A stretch of DNA of 64,000 nucleotides from Pseudescherichia vulneris NBRC 102420. GTDB lineage: Bacteria; Pseudomonadota; Gammaproteobacteria; Enterobacterales; Enterobacteriaceae. The notes beneath the pieces were generated by a model. The model ran no database searches. It was not told where the DNA came from and saw only the letters and a program-made list of their open reading frames with translations. The stretch lies in NCBI RefSeq assembly GCF_000759795.1, contig NZ_BBMZ01000012.1, positions 186,001 to 250,000 on the forward strand. The letters run 5' to 3'. How positions within the stretch are numbered: the stretch's first letter is position 1; every line of letters starts with the position of its first letter. The position numbers and the translations under genes are program-made. Below are positions 1 to 8,153 of the stretch, one piece after another.

Positions 1-1
1 C

Positions 2-925
2 GTCCGCCTCTACGGTGAGATGGAGTTCTGGTTTGCCCTGATCAAGGTGCTGGCGATTATCGCTATGATCGGCTTTGGCCTGTGGCTGCTCTTCTCCGGC
101 CACGGTGGGGAACACGCCAGCGTCGACAACCTCTGGCAGCACGGCGGCTTCCTTGCCACCGGCTGGCACGGACTGATTATGTCCCTCGCGGTGATCATGT
201 TCTCTTTCGGCGGCCTGGAGCTGATCGGCATTACCGCCGCTGAGGCGCGCGATCCCCAGAAGACCATCCCGAAAGCGGTCAATCAGGTGGTCTACCGTAT
301 TCTGCTGTTCTACATCGGCTCGCTGGTGGTGCTGCTGGCGCTCTACCCGTGGGTAAATGTGAAGGCTGACAGCAGCCCGTTTGTGATGATTTTCCACGAG
401 CTGGACAGCAACATCGTTGCCTCGGCGCTGAACTTTATCATTCTGGTGGCTTCCCTCTCGGTCTTTAACAGCGGCGTCTACTCCAACAGCCGAATGCTGT
501 TTGGCTTGTCGGTGCAGGGCAATGCCCCGGCGTTTTTAACCCGGGTTAACGCCCGCGGCGTGCCGGTAAACTCGCTGTTTCTCTCTGCGGCCATCACCTC
601 GCTGGTGATCGTCATCAACTACCTGCTGCCGAAAGAGGCCTTTGGCCTGCTGATGGCCCTGGTGGTCGCGACGCTGCTGTTGAACTGGATCATGATCTGC
701 CTCGCCCATCTCAAGTTCCGCGCGGCGATGCGCCGTCAGGGTCGGGTTACGCAGTTTAAAGCGCTGCTTTATCCGGCAAGCAACTATATCTGTATCGCCT
801 TTTTAGTGCTGATTCTGGGGCTGATGTGCACCATCGACAGCATGCGAATGTCCGCCATCCTGCTGCCGGTGTGGATCGTTTTCCTCTTTATCGCCTTCAA
901 ACTGCTGCGCCGCAAGGCTCGCTAA
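2..925 (+). CDS. pheP: Phenylalanine-specific permease PheP, 5'-truncated by the window edge
   Basis: C-terminal part (about 307 residues) of an APC-family amino-acid permease that imports phenylalanine by proton symport across the inner membrane. The reading frame is open to the first base of the window, so the real start lies upstream. What is visible begins at VRLYGEMEFWFALIKV and contains about eight hydrophobic segments, the conserved FSFGGLELIGITAAEA stretch and the NSGVYSNSRMLFGLSVQGNAP stretch, all nearly identical to remembered E. coli PheP, and it ends in a basic tail (LLRRKAR). The pheP-nfsB neighbourhood is also that of enteric bacteria. It is distinguished from AroP by the closer match in the tail, though AroP-type specificity cannot be excluded without the missing N-terminus. 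A REP palindrome follows the stop codon. Confidence 0.93.
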   Translation, partial: VRLYGEMEFWFALIKVLAIIAMIGFGLWLLFSGHGGEHASVDNLWQHGGFLATGWHGLIMSLAVIMFSFGGLELIGITAAEARDPQKTIPKAVNQVVYRILLFYIGSLVVLLALYPWVNVKADSSPFVMIFHELDSNIVASALNFIILVASLSVFNSGVYSNSRMLFGLSVQGNAPAFLTRVNARGVPVNSLFLSAAITSLVIVINYLLPKEAFGLLMALVVATLLLNWIMICLAHLKFRAAMRRQGRVTQFKALLYPASNYICIAFLVLILGLMCTIDSMRMSAILLPVWIVFLFIAFKLLRRKAR

Positions 926-931
926 TCCTCT

Positions 932-960
932 GCCCGGCGGCGCTCTGCTTGCCGGGCTAC
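932..960. repeat. REP palindrome downstream of pheP
   Basis: GCCCGGCGGCGC and TTGCCGGGC arms around a short loop, the typical sequence of an enterobacterial REP unit. It sits just after the pheP stop codon, where it may stabilise the 3' end of the transcript. Confidence 0.75.
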
Positions 961-1025
961 GTCCTGTGTATTATTTATCGTGACCTCTCTCCCAGATCTT
1001 ATCTAACCCGCAGGCAAACCATTTT

Positions 1026-1069
1026 GTAATCGATTACTTTTCTACTGTTCACGTTTTGTAATCGATTAC
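1026..1069. promoter_or_regulatory. Twin identical palindromic operators for the LacI-type regulator
   Basis: The perfect 12-bp palindrome GTAATCGATTAC occurs twice, at 1026-1037 and 1058-1069, each flanked on both sides by the same TTTT runs. The centres are 32 bp apart, about three helical turns, so two dimers would bind the same face of the DNA. A palindrome with a central CG is typical of LacI/GalR-family sites. The second copy ends 22 bp before the start of the MFS gene, in the position of the promoter. The likely ligand is the LacI-type protein encoded at 4650-5630; this pairing is inferred from proximity. Confidence 0.8.
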
Positions 1070-1091
1070 TTTTGACAGGTGAGGCGATAAA

Positions 1092-2333
1092 ATGGTGTCA
1101 ACAAGCGAAAGTAGCGCAAAAGGGCAGGTGCACCATCGCCTGCTTGTGCCAAGATTGTCCCTGATGATGTTCCTCCAGTTCTTTATCTGGGGAAGCTGGT
1201 CCGTCACGCTGGGCCTCGTCATGACCCAGCACAACATGGCTCTGCTGATTGGCGACGCCTTTTCAGCCGGGCCGATCGCCTCGATCCTCTCGCCTTTTGT
1301 GCTGGGGATGCTGGTGGATCGCTTCTTCGCCTCGCAGAAGGTGATGGCGGTGATGCACCTCGCCGGGGCAGCCATTCTCTGGTTTGTTCCCCAAGCGCTG
1401 ATCGCCCAGAACGGTGCGCTGCTGATTGGCCTGCTGTTTGGCTATACGCTCTGCTATATGCCCACCCTGGCGCTCACCAATAACATCGCCTTCCATAGCC
1501 TGGCAAACGTCGATAAAACCTTCCCGGTGGTGCGCGTGTTTGGCACCATCGGCTGGATCGTGGCAGGGGTGTTTATCGGCGTCACCGGCATCGCGGCAAG
1601 CGTCAATATCTTTATGGTGGCGGCGGCCTGTTCGGTGCTGCTGGCGCTCTATAGCCTGACGCTGCCGCATACCCCTGCGCCCGCCAAAGGGCTGCCGGTG
1701 GCGGTACGCGATCTCTTCTGCGCCGATGCCTTTGCCCTGTTAAAAACACGCCACTTCTTTGTCTTCTCGCTCTGCGCCATGCTCATCTCCGTGCCGCTCG
1801 GCACCTACTACGCCTACACCGCCTCGTACCTGGCGGACGCCGGGGTAGGGGACGTCAGCACCGCGATGTCCTTCGGTCAGATGTCTGAGATCGTCTTTAT
1901 GCTGGTGATCCCGCTGCTGTTCCGCCGCCTCGGCGTGAAGTACATGCTGCTCATCGGTATGTGCGCCTGGTTCGTACGCTACGCCTTTTTCGCCCTCGGC
2001 GTGAGCGAGGAGACGCGTTTTCTGCTCTATCTCGGTATTTTGCTGCACGGGGTCTGCTATGACTTCTTCTTTGTCGTAGGCTTTATCTATACCGATCGCG
2101 TGGCCGGGGAAAAAGTGAAAGGCCAGGCGCAAAGTATGATCGTCATGTTCACCTACGGTATCGGGATGCTGCTCGGCTCGCAGATCTCCGGTGCGCTCTA
2201 TAACCGGCTGGTCGCCGGGCAGGCTGTACCCCAGGCGTGGGTCACCTTCTGGTGGATCCCGGCCGTCGCCGCTGCCGTTATCGCGCTGGTTTTCCTTTTT
2301 ACATTCAAATATGACGACAACGAGCGAGCTTAA
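1092..2333 (+). CDS. NupG/XapB-like MFS carrier (nucleoside or sugar H+ symporter family)
   Basis: A 413-residue inner-membrane protein with about 12 hydrophobic segments. Its opening (RLSLMMFLQFFIWGSWSVTLG) and the GPIASILSPFVLGMLVDRFF segment are characteristic of the nucleoside:H+ symporter branch of the MFS. The start is the ATG at 1092, preceded by a GGTGAGG ribosome-binding site. It is the first gene of a unit with an isomerase-like TIM-barrel protein and a Gfo/Idh/MocA dehydrogenase, so its substrate is more likely a sugar, glycoside or polyol than a nucleoside; the substrate cannot be read from the sequence. Twin LacI-type operators lie directly upstream, indicating substrate-inducible expression. 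Confidence 0.82.
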   Translation: MVSTSESSAKGQVHHRLLVPRLSLMMFLQFFIWGSWSVTLGLVMTQHNMALLIGDAFSAGPIASILSPFVLGMLVDRFFASQKVMAVMHLAGAAILWFVPQALIAQNGALLIGLLFGYTLCYMPTLALTNNIAFHSLANVDKTFPVVRVFGTIGWIVAGVFIGVTGIAASVNIFMVAAACSVLLALYSLTLPHTPAPAKGLPVAVRDLFCADAFALLKTRHFFVFSLCAMLISVPLGTYYAYTASYLADAGVGDVSTAMSFGQMSEIVFMLVIPLLFRRLGVKYMLLIGMCAWFVRYAFFALGVSEETRFLLYLGILLHGVCYDFFFVVGFIYTDRVAGEKVKGQAQSMIVMFTYGIGMLLGSQISGALYNRLVAGQAVPQAWVTFWWIPAVAAAVIALVFLFTFKYDDNERA

Positions 2334-2347
2334 TTGTGGAGGGTAGT

Positions 2348-3412
2348 ATGAAAACAGTTCAGGGACCGGGGATTTTTCTGTCGCAGTTTATCGGAGAAGA
2401 GGCACCCTTTAATACCCTGGAGGGATTGGCGGAGTGGGCAGCGCGATTGGGCTACAAGGCGCTGCAAATTCCCTGTAACCATCGGCATATTTTCGACCTG
2501 GAGCTGGCCGCGCTGAGCCAGACCTACTGCGATGAGATCGTGGGCACGTTAGCAACCTACGGGCTGACGATCAGCGAGCTGTCAACGCATCTTGAGGGCC
2601 AGCTGGTGGCCGTGCATCCGGCCTACGACGCCGCCTTCGATAACTTTGCCCCCGAGCATCTGCGAGGCAATCCCACCGCGCGTCAGGCGTGGGCAGTGGA
2701 AAAACTGACTCAGGCCGCGGTGGCCTCACAAAGGCTGGGCCTGCGCGCCCACGCCACCTTCTCCGGGGCGCTGGCGTGGCCCTACTTCTACCCGTGGCCG
2801 CCGCACAATGCGTTGCTGCTCGATGAAGCCTTTGCCGAGCTGGCTCGCCGCTGGCAGCCCATTCTGGATCGATTCGATCGCTACGGGGTCGATCTCTGCT
2901 TTGAGATCCATCCGGGCGAAGATCTCCACGATGGCGTCACCTTCGAGCGCTTCCTGGCCGCCGTAGATAACCATCCACGCTGCAATATTCTCTACGATCC
3001 CAGCCATCTTCTACTCCAGCAGATAGACTACCTGGCCTTTATCGATATCTATCATTCGCGCATCAAAGCCTTCCATGTTAAGGATGCGGAGTTCCGCATC
3101 AACGGGCGCAGCGGCGTCTACGGCGGCTATCAGCCATGGGTGGATCGCGCCGGGCGCTTCCGCTCGCCGGGGGACGGGCAGATAGACTTCGGGGCGATCT
3201 TTAGCAAGCTGACGCAGTACGGCTACGACGGCTGGGCGGTGCTGGAGTGGGAGTGCTGCCTGAAGCAGGGCGACGCCGGGGCGCGGGAGGGCTGCGAGTT
3301 TATCCGCCGCCATATTATTCCAGTGGCAGAACGGGCGTTTGATGATTTCGCGGCGGGCAGCAGCGACCGGGCCAGTGTGCGGGCGATGCTGGGACTAGGA
3401 GATGCATTATGA
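2348..3412 (+). CDS. Xylose-isomerase-like TIM-barrel sugar (phosphate) isomerase/epimerase
   Basis: A 354-residue cytoplasmic protein of the AP-endonuclease-2/xylose-isomerase-like superfamily. Acidic and histidine residues expected for the divalent-metal site are visible in CFEIHPGED, ILYDPSH, AFHVKD and VLEWE. The ATG at 2348 is preferred over an in-frame GTG at 2336, because GGAGG at 2338-2342 is then a well-spaced ribosome-binding site. It overlaps the next gene by four bases (ATGA), so the two are translationally coupled. In families where such barrels pair with Gfo/Idh/MocA dehydrogenases, they isomerise, epimerise or cleave keto-sugars or inosoles made by the dehydrogenase. The exact reaction here is unknown. 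Confidence 0.85.
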   Translation: MKTVQGPGIFLSQFIGEEAPFNTLEGLAEWAARLGYKALQIPCNHRHIFDLELAALSQTYCDEIVGTLATYGLTISELSTHLEGQLVAVHPAYDAAFDNFAPEHLRGNPTARQAWAVEKLTQAAVASQRLGLRAHATFSGALAWPYFYPWPPHNALLLDEAFAELARRWQPILDRFDRYGVDLCFEIHPGEDLHDGVTFERFLAAVDNHPRCNILYDPSHLLLQQIDYLAFIDIYHSRIKAFHVKDAEFRINGRSGVYGGYQPWVDRAGRFRSPGDGQIDFGAIFSKLTQYGYDGWAVLEWECCLKQGDAGAREGCEFIRRHIIPVAERAFDDFAAGSSDRASVRAMLGLGDAL

Positions 3413-4560
3413 TTGGCGTAGGCATTGTCGGCAGCGGCTTCATTGGCCCGGCGCACATTGAAGCCCTGCGCCGCCTCGGGGACGTGCAGGTGGTGGCCCT
3501 CTGCGACCACGCTCTGGAGTCGGCGCAGCAGAAGGCCGCTGCGCTCAACGTGCCTTTTGCCTTTGGCGACATCGACGCCATGCTGGCTCATCCGGGGATT
3601 GATGTGGTGCATAACTGCACCCCCAACCATCTTCATGCCGACATTAACCGACAAATTTTACGCGCCGGTAAGCACGTTTTCTCGGAGAAGCCGCTCTGTA
3701 TGACCCCGAAAGAGGCTACGGAGCTGGTGGCGCTGGCGGAGCAGGCGGGCGTGGTGCACGGGGTGAGCTTTGTCTATCGCCAGTTTGCCATGGTTCAGCA
3801 GGCTGCGAGCCTGCAACGCCATGGCAGGCTCGGGCGGCTGTTCTCGGTTTACGGCAGCTACCTTCAGGACTGGATGCTGCTGGAGACGGACTACAACTGG
3901 CGGGTGGATGCCGCACTGGGCGGCGCGTCGCGGGCGGTGGCCGATATTGGCTCGCACTGGTGTGATACGTTGCAGTTTGTCACCGGGCAGAGAATTGTTG
4001 AGGTGATGGCCGACTTGGCGATCGTCTGGCCGACCCGCAAGGCGCGGCTGGACGGCGGGGCGACCTTCAGCGCGGGCGGAGACGAGGCGCAGTACGAGGA
4101 TCGTCCGGTCACCACCGAAGACGGCGGCTCGGTGCTGGTGCGCTTCGCCGACGGCAGCAAAGGCTGCTTCAGCGTTTCTCAGGTCAGCGCGGGCCGCAAA
4201 AATCGTCTCAGCTTTGAGGTCAACGGCAGCGCCTGCTCGCTGGGCTGGGATCAGGAGATCCCCCAGCAGCTGTGGATTGGCCATCGTCAGCGCCCCAATG
4301 AGATCCTCACCGACGATCCGGGCCTGATGACGCCCGATGTCGCTGGCAGCGCGCACTTTCCCGGTGGGCACATTGAGGGCTGGCCCGACGCCTTTAAGAA
4401 CATGATGGCTAACTTCTACCAGGCGGTGCGGTGCGGGACGATGCCGGAGGCCAGCGCCTGTCCGTTTGCCTCTTTCTATGATGGTGCAGACGTGATGTTT
4501 ATCATTGATGCCATTATAAAAAGCCATCAACAGCAGCGCTGGGTGCGGGTGGCCCGTTAA
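3409..4560 (+). CDS. Gfo/Idh/MocA-family NAD(P)-dependent sugar dehydrogenase
   Basis: A 383-residue cytoplasmic oxidoreductase. The N-terminus has the Rossmann nucleotide-binding motif GIVGSGFIG (residues 4-12). The family EKP motif follows (FSEKPLCM, about residue 90), whose lysine is catalytic in characterised members, and the DIGSHWCDTLQF segment (about residue 180) supplies the usual active-site His. The substrate-binding C-terminal domain appears complete. It overlaps the upstream TIM-barrel gene by four bases and ends the unit. With its partners it probably oxidises a hydroxyl of a sugar, glycoside or inositol taken up by the MFS carrier. Comparable pairs in E. coli (ycjS/ycjR) act on 3-keto-glucosides, but that identity is only an analogy here. 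Confidence 0.87.
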   Translation: MIGVGIVGSGFIGPAHIEALRRLGDVQVVALCDHALESAQQKAAALNVPFAFGDIDAMLAHPGIDVVHNCTPNHLHADINRQILRAGKHVFSEKPLCMTPKEATELVALAEQAGVVHGVSFVYRQFAMVQQAASLQRHGRLGRLFSVYGSYLQDWMLLETDYNWRVDAALGGASRAVADIGSHWCDTLQFVTGQRIVEVMADLAIVWPTRKARLDGGATFSAGGDEAQYEDRPVTTEDGGSVLVRFADGSKGCFSVSQVSAGRKNRLSFEVNGSACSLGWDQEIPQQLWIGHRQRPNEILTDDPGLMTPDVAGSAHFPGGHIEGWPDAFKNMMANFYQAVRCGTMPEASACPFASFYDGADVMFIIDAIIKSHQQQRWVRVAR

Positions 4561-4566
4561 ACCGCA

Positions 4567-4593
4567 GCCCGGCGCACTGCCGGTTCGCCGGGC
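4567..4593. repeat. REP-like palindrome after the dehydrogenase gene
   Basis: GCCCGGCG (4567-4574) and CGCCGGGC (4586-4593) form an 8-bp stem around an 11-base loop. The sequence resembles a REP unit and closes the carbohydrate operon. It lacks a T-run, so it is not a classical terminator. Confidence 0.6.
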
Positions 4594-4649
4594 AACGGTT
4601 TTATGGTAGCCTGCTATCTAAAGCGCTAATCGCAGGATGTGTCGTCGTT

Positions 4650-5630
4650 ATGTCAATTCAAAAAATCGCTCGCCTTGCAGGAGTGTCGGTAGCGACGGTC
4701 TCCCGGGTCATCAACCACAGCGGGTCCGTTAAGCCACACAACCGCGAGCGTGTGCTGGCGGCGATTGAAGAGAGCAACTACCAGCCTAACCTGCTGGCCC
4801 GCCAGCTCCGCACCGCCCGGAGCTATATGATCCTCGTGCTGGTGTCGAATATCGCTAACCCGTTCTGCGCCGAGGTGGTCAAGGGCATTGAAGAGGAGGC
4901 GGAGAAGAACGGCTACCGCATTCTGCTGTGCAATACCGGTTCGGACATGGCGCGCTCCCGCTCGGCGCTGACCCTGCTGTCAGGGAAAATCGTCGATGGG
5001 ATCATCACCATGGATGCCTTCTCCAAGCTGCCTGAACTGACGACCATGATTGGCCAGGCACCCTGGGTTCAGTGCGCCGAGTATGCCGATGAGGGAAGCG
5101 TCTCCTGCGTCGGGATTAACGATATTGACGCCTCTCAGTACGTGATCCAGCACCTGATTAACCGCGGCCGCCAGCGCATTGCCCTGATCAATCACGATCT
5201 GAGCTATAAATATGCCCGCCTGCGCGAGCGGGGCTATAACAGCGTGCTGGAGCAAAACGGCCACGGCTGGAGGGCGGTAGAGTACGCCAGCGAGCTGAGC
5301 TTTGATGCAGGCAGAACGGCGATGGAGACGCTGCTACGTGCCGATGAGCGCCCGGATGCGGTATTTGCCGTCTCCGATACCCTGGCGGCTGGCGCGCTGC
5401 TGGCGATAGCCCAGGCGGGACTGACGATGCCGGATGACATCGCCGTGGTGGGCTTTGACGGCACGCCGCTGGCCGAGATGGTCTCACCTCAGCTTAGCAC
5501 CGTGGCGCAACCCTCTCTGCAGATTGGCCGTAAGGCCGTGTCTCTGCTGCTCAACAAAATCGACAACCCCGATACCCCAGCAGAGAGAGTGATGATGGAC
5601 TGGCGCTTTATCGAACGCGCCAGCGCCTAA
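4650..5630 (+). CDS. LacI/GalR-family transcriptional regulator of the carbohydrate operon
   Basis: A 326-residue DNA-binding protein. The N-terminal helix-turn-helix and hinge helix are typical (IQKIARLAGVSVATVSRVIN, then YQPNLLARQLR near residue 55). A periplasmic-binding-protein-like sugar-sensing core follows (ILVLVSNIANPFCAEVVKGIE; DDIAVVGFDGTPLAEMVSPQLSTV). It probably represses the MFS/isomerase/dehydrogenase unit immediately upstream through the twin GTAATCGATTAC sites and is released by a pathway sugar. No copy of that palindrome is seen before its own gene, so autoregulation is not indicated. Its stop codon lies two bases from the stop of the convergent efflux gene. Confidence 0.9.
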   Translation: MSIQKIARLAGVSVATVSRVINHSGSVKPHNRERVLAAIEESNYQPNLLARQLRTARSYMILVLVSNIANPFCAEVVKGIEEEAEKNGYRILLCNTGSDMARSRSALTLLSGKIVDGIITMDAFSKLPELTTMIGQAPWVQCAEYADEGSVSCVGINDIDASQYVIQHLINRGRQRIALINHDLSYKYARLRERGYNSVLEQNGHGWRAVEYASELSFDAGRTAMETLLRADERPDAVFAVSDTLAAGALLAIAQAGLTMPDDIAVVGFDGTPLAEMVSPQLSTVAQPSLQIGRKAVSLLLNKIDNPDTPAERVMMDWRFIERASA

Positions 5631-5632
5631 GG

Positions 5633-7060
5633 TTATGACGTTGCAATAGCCGGGCTGCGGTTCAGATGGTGGCGCAGGCCAACGGCAATCGTCGCCAGCA
5701 GCAGCATCATCACCGCCTCCACGCCGAGAAAACCCATTATTGCCTCGGGATAGCTGCCATGATGGTGACGCACCAGCACTAACAGCAGCGAGCCAAATAC
5801 CGCCGGACCAAGGCCCAGCGTCGCCTGCTGCAGGGTGCTAAGCAGGGCGCTGCCCGCTCCGGCATCGTTAGCGGTGATATCACGCATCCCCACCCGGTAG
5901 AAGCAGTTAACGATCAGCGCCTGGCCGTAGCCAATCAGCGCCGTAGACGGCACCAGCGTCAGGGCCGTGGTGGCCTGCCCGTAGTAGTGGAAGGTTTCCA
6001 TCAGCAGCAGCAGGCCGCCGATCTGTACCGCCAGGCCAGAGAGCAGGATCCGTCCCATGCTGTGGCGCGCAATCAGCCTCGGGGCGTACATCGCCGAGAG
6101 GAAGTAAGCCACGCCGAGAGCAATAAAGCTGTTACCCGACTGCCAGGGTGCCATTCCCAAGCCGGACTGCATGGTCAGCGCCATGCAGAACATAAAGCCG
6201 GACCATGCGCTAAAGAACAGCAGGGCGATCACCATACCAAAGCGAATGCTGGCGAGCTGCAAAAGGCGCGGCGGCAACAGCGGATGTTCGCCGCGCCGTT
6301 GCTTGCCCAGCGCGCTCGCCCGCATCCACACCAGCAGCGGAAGCGTCGCCAGCAGCATCAGCTGCATCGACCACGGCCAGTGCAGCTCTGGCCCCAGCGC
6401 CATGGGAAACAGCAGGCAGCAGAGGATCAGGGCGAGGATAAACGTGCCCTGCCAGTCGATGGGCGAATGTTCTTCGCGACGGGTCTCCGGCACGTAGCGA
6501 CGGCTCAACGCCAGCACCAGCAGGCCAATTGGCACGTTGATGAAAAAGGCGTTACGCCAGCCTAGCCCGGCGATATCTGCCGACACCAGCCAGCCGCCGC
6601 ACATCTGCCCGACGATAAATGCGATGCCGCCGATGCCGCCGTAGAGGCTAATCGCCCGGGCGTGGGCCGTGCCATTCAGGGTAACGTGCAGGGTCGCGAG
6701 GATCTGCGGGACGACCAGCGCCGCCCCTGCCCCCTGTAGTGTACGGGCCGCCAGCAGGGCGGTAATCGAGTTTGCCATGCCGCACAGCAGAGAGGCGAAG
6801 CTAAACACCGCCACGCCCCACATAAACAGACGGCGACGACCGTAGTTATCGCCCAGCTTGCTGCCCATCGCCAGACAGACGGCAAAGGCCACGCCGTACA
6901 GGGCGACGATAAGCTCCAGCTGGGTGGCGCTGGCGTGCAGCGATGCGGTGATGGAGTCGAGGGCGACGTTGGTGATCGAGGTGTCGATCAGGGGCAGCAT
7001 CTGGCCGGTTAGCAGCAGGACGAGCCCCGCGCGGCCGGGTGAAACAGTTGACGTTTTCAT
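5633..7060 (-). CDS. DHA2-family (EmrB/QacA-type) MFS multidrug efflux transporter
   Basis: A 475-residue inner-membrane protein with about 14 hydrophobic segments, the number typical of the DHA2 drug:H+ antiporters. The N-terminal PLIDTSITNVALDSI segment corresponds to the conserved acidic motif of TM1, and GSKLGDNYGRRRLFMWG is the MFS motif A loop after TM2. It is transcribed divergently from an XRE-family regulator across a 118-bp gap with an inverted repeat, the standard layout of a pump controlled by its neighbour. Substrates cannot be predicted. No EmrA-like adaptor gene lies next to it. Confidence 0.87.
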   Translation of the reverse strand: MKTSTVSPGRAGLVLLLTGQMLPLIDTSITNVALDSITASLHASATQLELIVALYGVAFAVCLAMGSKLGDNYGRRRLFMWGVAVFSFASLLCGMANSITALLAARTLQGAGAALVVPQILATLHVTLNGTAHARAISLYGGIGGIAFIVGQMCGGWLVSADIAGLGWRNAFFINVPIGLLVLALSRRYVPETRREEHSPIDWQGTFILALILCCLLFPMALGPELHWPWSMQLMLLATLPLLVWMRASALGKQRRGEHPLLPPRLLQLASIRFGMVIALLFFSAWSGFMFCMALTMQSGLGMAPWQSGNSFIALGVAYFLSAMYAPRLIARHSMGRILLSGLAVQIGGLLLLMETFHYYGQATTALTLVPSTALIGYGQALIVNCFYRVGMRDITANDAGAGSALLSTLQQATLGLGPAVFGSLLLVLVRHHHGSYPEAIMGFLGVEAVMMLLLATIAVGLRHHLNRSPAIATS

Positions 7061-7117
7061 GGTAGCTCCATTGCGTCATTCAGCGAATGGACGTAGCATC
7101 GCTGATTGAATAAACGG

Positions 7118-7143
7118 GTACCAGTTCCTGATTATACTGGTAC
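7118..7143. promoter_or_regulatory. Inverted repeat in the divergent efflux/regulator promoter region
   Basis: GTACCAGT at 7118-7125 and its exact complement ACTGGTAC at 7136-7143 are separated by 10 bases, and a further partial half-site (CACTACCA) follows. The repeat is centred in the gap between the efflux gene and the XRE regulator. It is the best candidate operator for that regulator; binding is inferred from position only. Confidence 0.55.
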
Positions 7144-7178
7144 TGGCACTACCATGCTGACGATATGCTGGAGAGACC

Positions 7179-8042
7179 ATGAGCCTGATGAGCCACAGCG
7201 AGCTGGACGTTGCCCAGATACGCCAGGACGATCGCCGTAAACAGCTGGGCGCTTTTCTGCGGGCGCGACGGGAGAGCTTAGATCCACAGCGGCTGGGGCT
7301 TCCGCGCAGCGGGCGGCGGCGCACGCCGGGCCTGCGCCGGGAGGAGGTAGCCATGCTGGCGGACGTTGGCGTGACCTGGTACACCTGGCTTGAGCAGGGC
7401 AGGGAGGTTAATCCGTCGGCCGTGGTAATGCAGGCGGTGGCCGATGCCCTTCAGTGCAGCCCGCTGGAGACGCGGCATCTGTTCCTGCTGGCAGGCCTGC
7501 CACCGGTAGAGTCGGCAAATCTGACGCCGTGCGAGGGGATCAGCCCCGGCACGCGGCGGATGCTGGACAGCCTGCTGCCGCAGCCAGCCAGCATTCAAAA
7601 ACCCAATTTCGATATTGTGGCGTGGAACGACGCCTTTTGTCGGCTGATGGGCGTTGATTTTGCCACCTTACCGGAAGACGATCGCAACTGTATCTATCTC
7701 TATCTGACCCATCCGGGCTGGCGTAGCCGCCTGGCAAACCGGGACGTGCTGCCGACCTTTGTCTCCTATTTCCGCGCGGCGATGGCGGAACATCGGGGTG
7801 AAGCGGCGTGGGAGAACAAGCTGGCGCGCTTTTTCGCTGCCTCCGAGGAGTTCGAGGCGCTCTGGCATCAGCGCTATGAGGTGCGCGGCGTCGAGAACCA
7901 GATTAAAACCTTCCATCATCCTGATTTAGGCGACTTCCAGCTTCAGCAGATGTACTGGTACTCTGCGCCGCGTAACGGTTCGCGTCTGCTGGTCTATTTA
8001 CCGATCGATGAAGCGGGCGAGCAGGTGCTGGCAAGGTTGTAA
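7179..8042 (+). CDS. XRE-family regulator with MmyB-like ligand-binding domain
   Basis: A 287-residue cytoplasmic regulator. Residues about 15-80 are a Cro/CI-type helix-turn-helix (LGAFLRARRESL; GLRREEVAMLADVGVTWYTWLEQGR), followed by a C-terminal domain of the MmyB-like type (FDIVAWNDAFCRLMG near residue 145), a PAS-like fold reported to bind fatty-acid-like ligands. The ATG at 7179 follows a GGAGAG ribosome-binding site. The divergent neighbour is a drug efflux pump, so it probably senses a small hydrophobic compound and controls the pump and itself. A BIME lies just downstream. Confidence 0.85.
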   Translation: MSLMSHSELDVAQIRQDDRRKQLGAFLRARRESLDPQRLGLPRSGRRRTPGLRREEVAMLADVGVTWYTWLEQGREVNPSAVVMQAVADALQCSPLETRHLFLLAGLPPVESANLTPCEGISPGTRRMLDSLLPQPASIQKPNFDIVAWNDAFCRLMGVDFATLPEDDRNCIYLYLTHPGWRSRLANRDVLPTFVSYFRAAMAEHRGEAAWENKLARFFAASEEFEALWHQRYEVRGVENQIKTFHHPDLGDFQLQQMYWYSAPRNGSRLLVYLPIDEAGEQVLARL

Positions 8043-8060
8043 CGTGACGTTTTTATTTAT

Positions 8061-8135
8061 GCCGGGCGGCGCTGCGCTTGCCCAGCCTACAAAAAATGCA
8101 AAACTGTAGGCCCGTGCAAGCGCAGCGCCGCCGGG
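8061..8135. repeat. Paired REP elements (BIME) between XRE regulator and nfsB
   Basis: Two oppositely oriented REP units: GCCGGGCGGCGCTGCGCTTG begins at 8061, and its near-perfect complement runs to 8135, joined by an A-rich linker. The pair separates two convergent genes and can fold into one long imperfect hairpin. Confidence 0.8.
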
Positions 8136-8153
8136 TAGTAGACTGAAATCTGA

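Noticed and set aside
3658-4530. 290-codon open frame opposite the Gfo/Idh/MocA gene
   Set aside because: Antisense shadow of a clear dehydrogenase; no homology or start signal.
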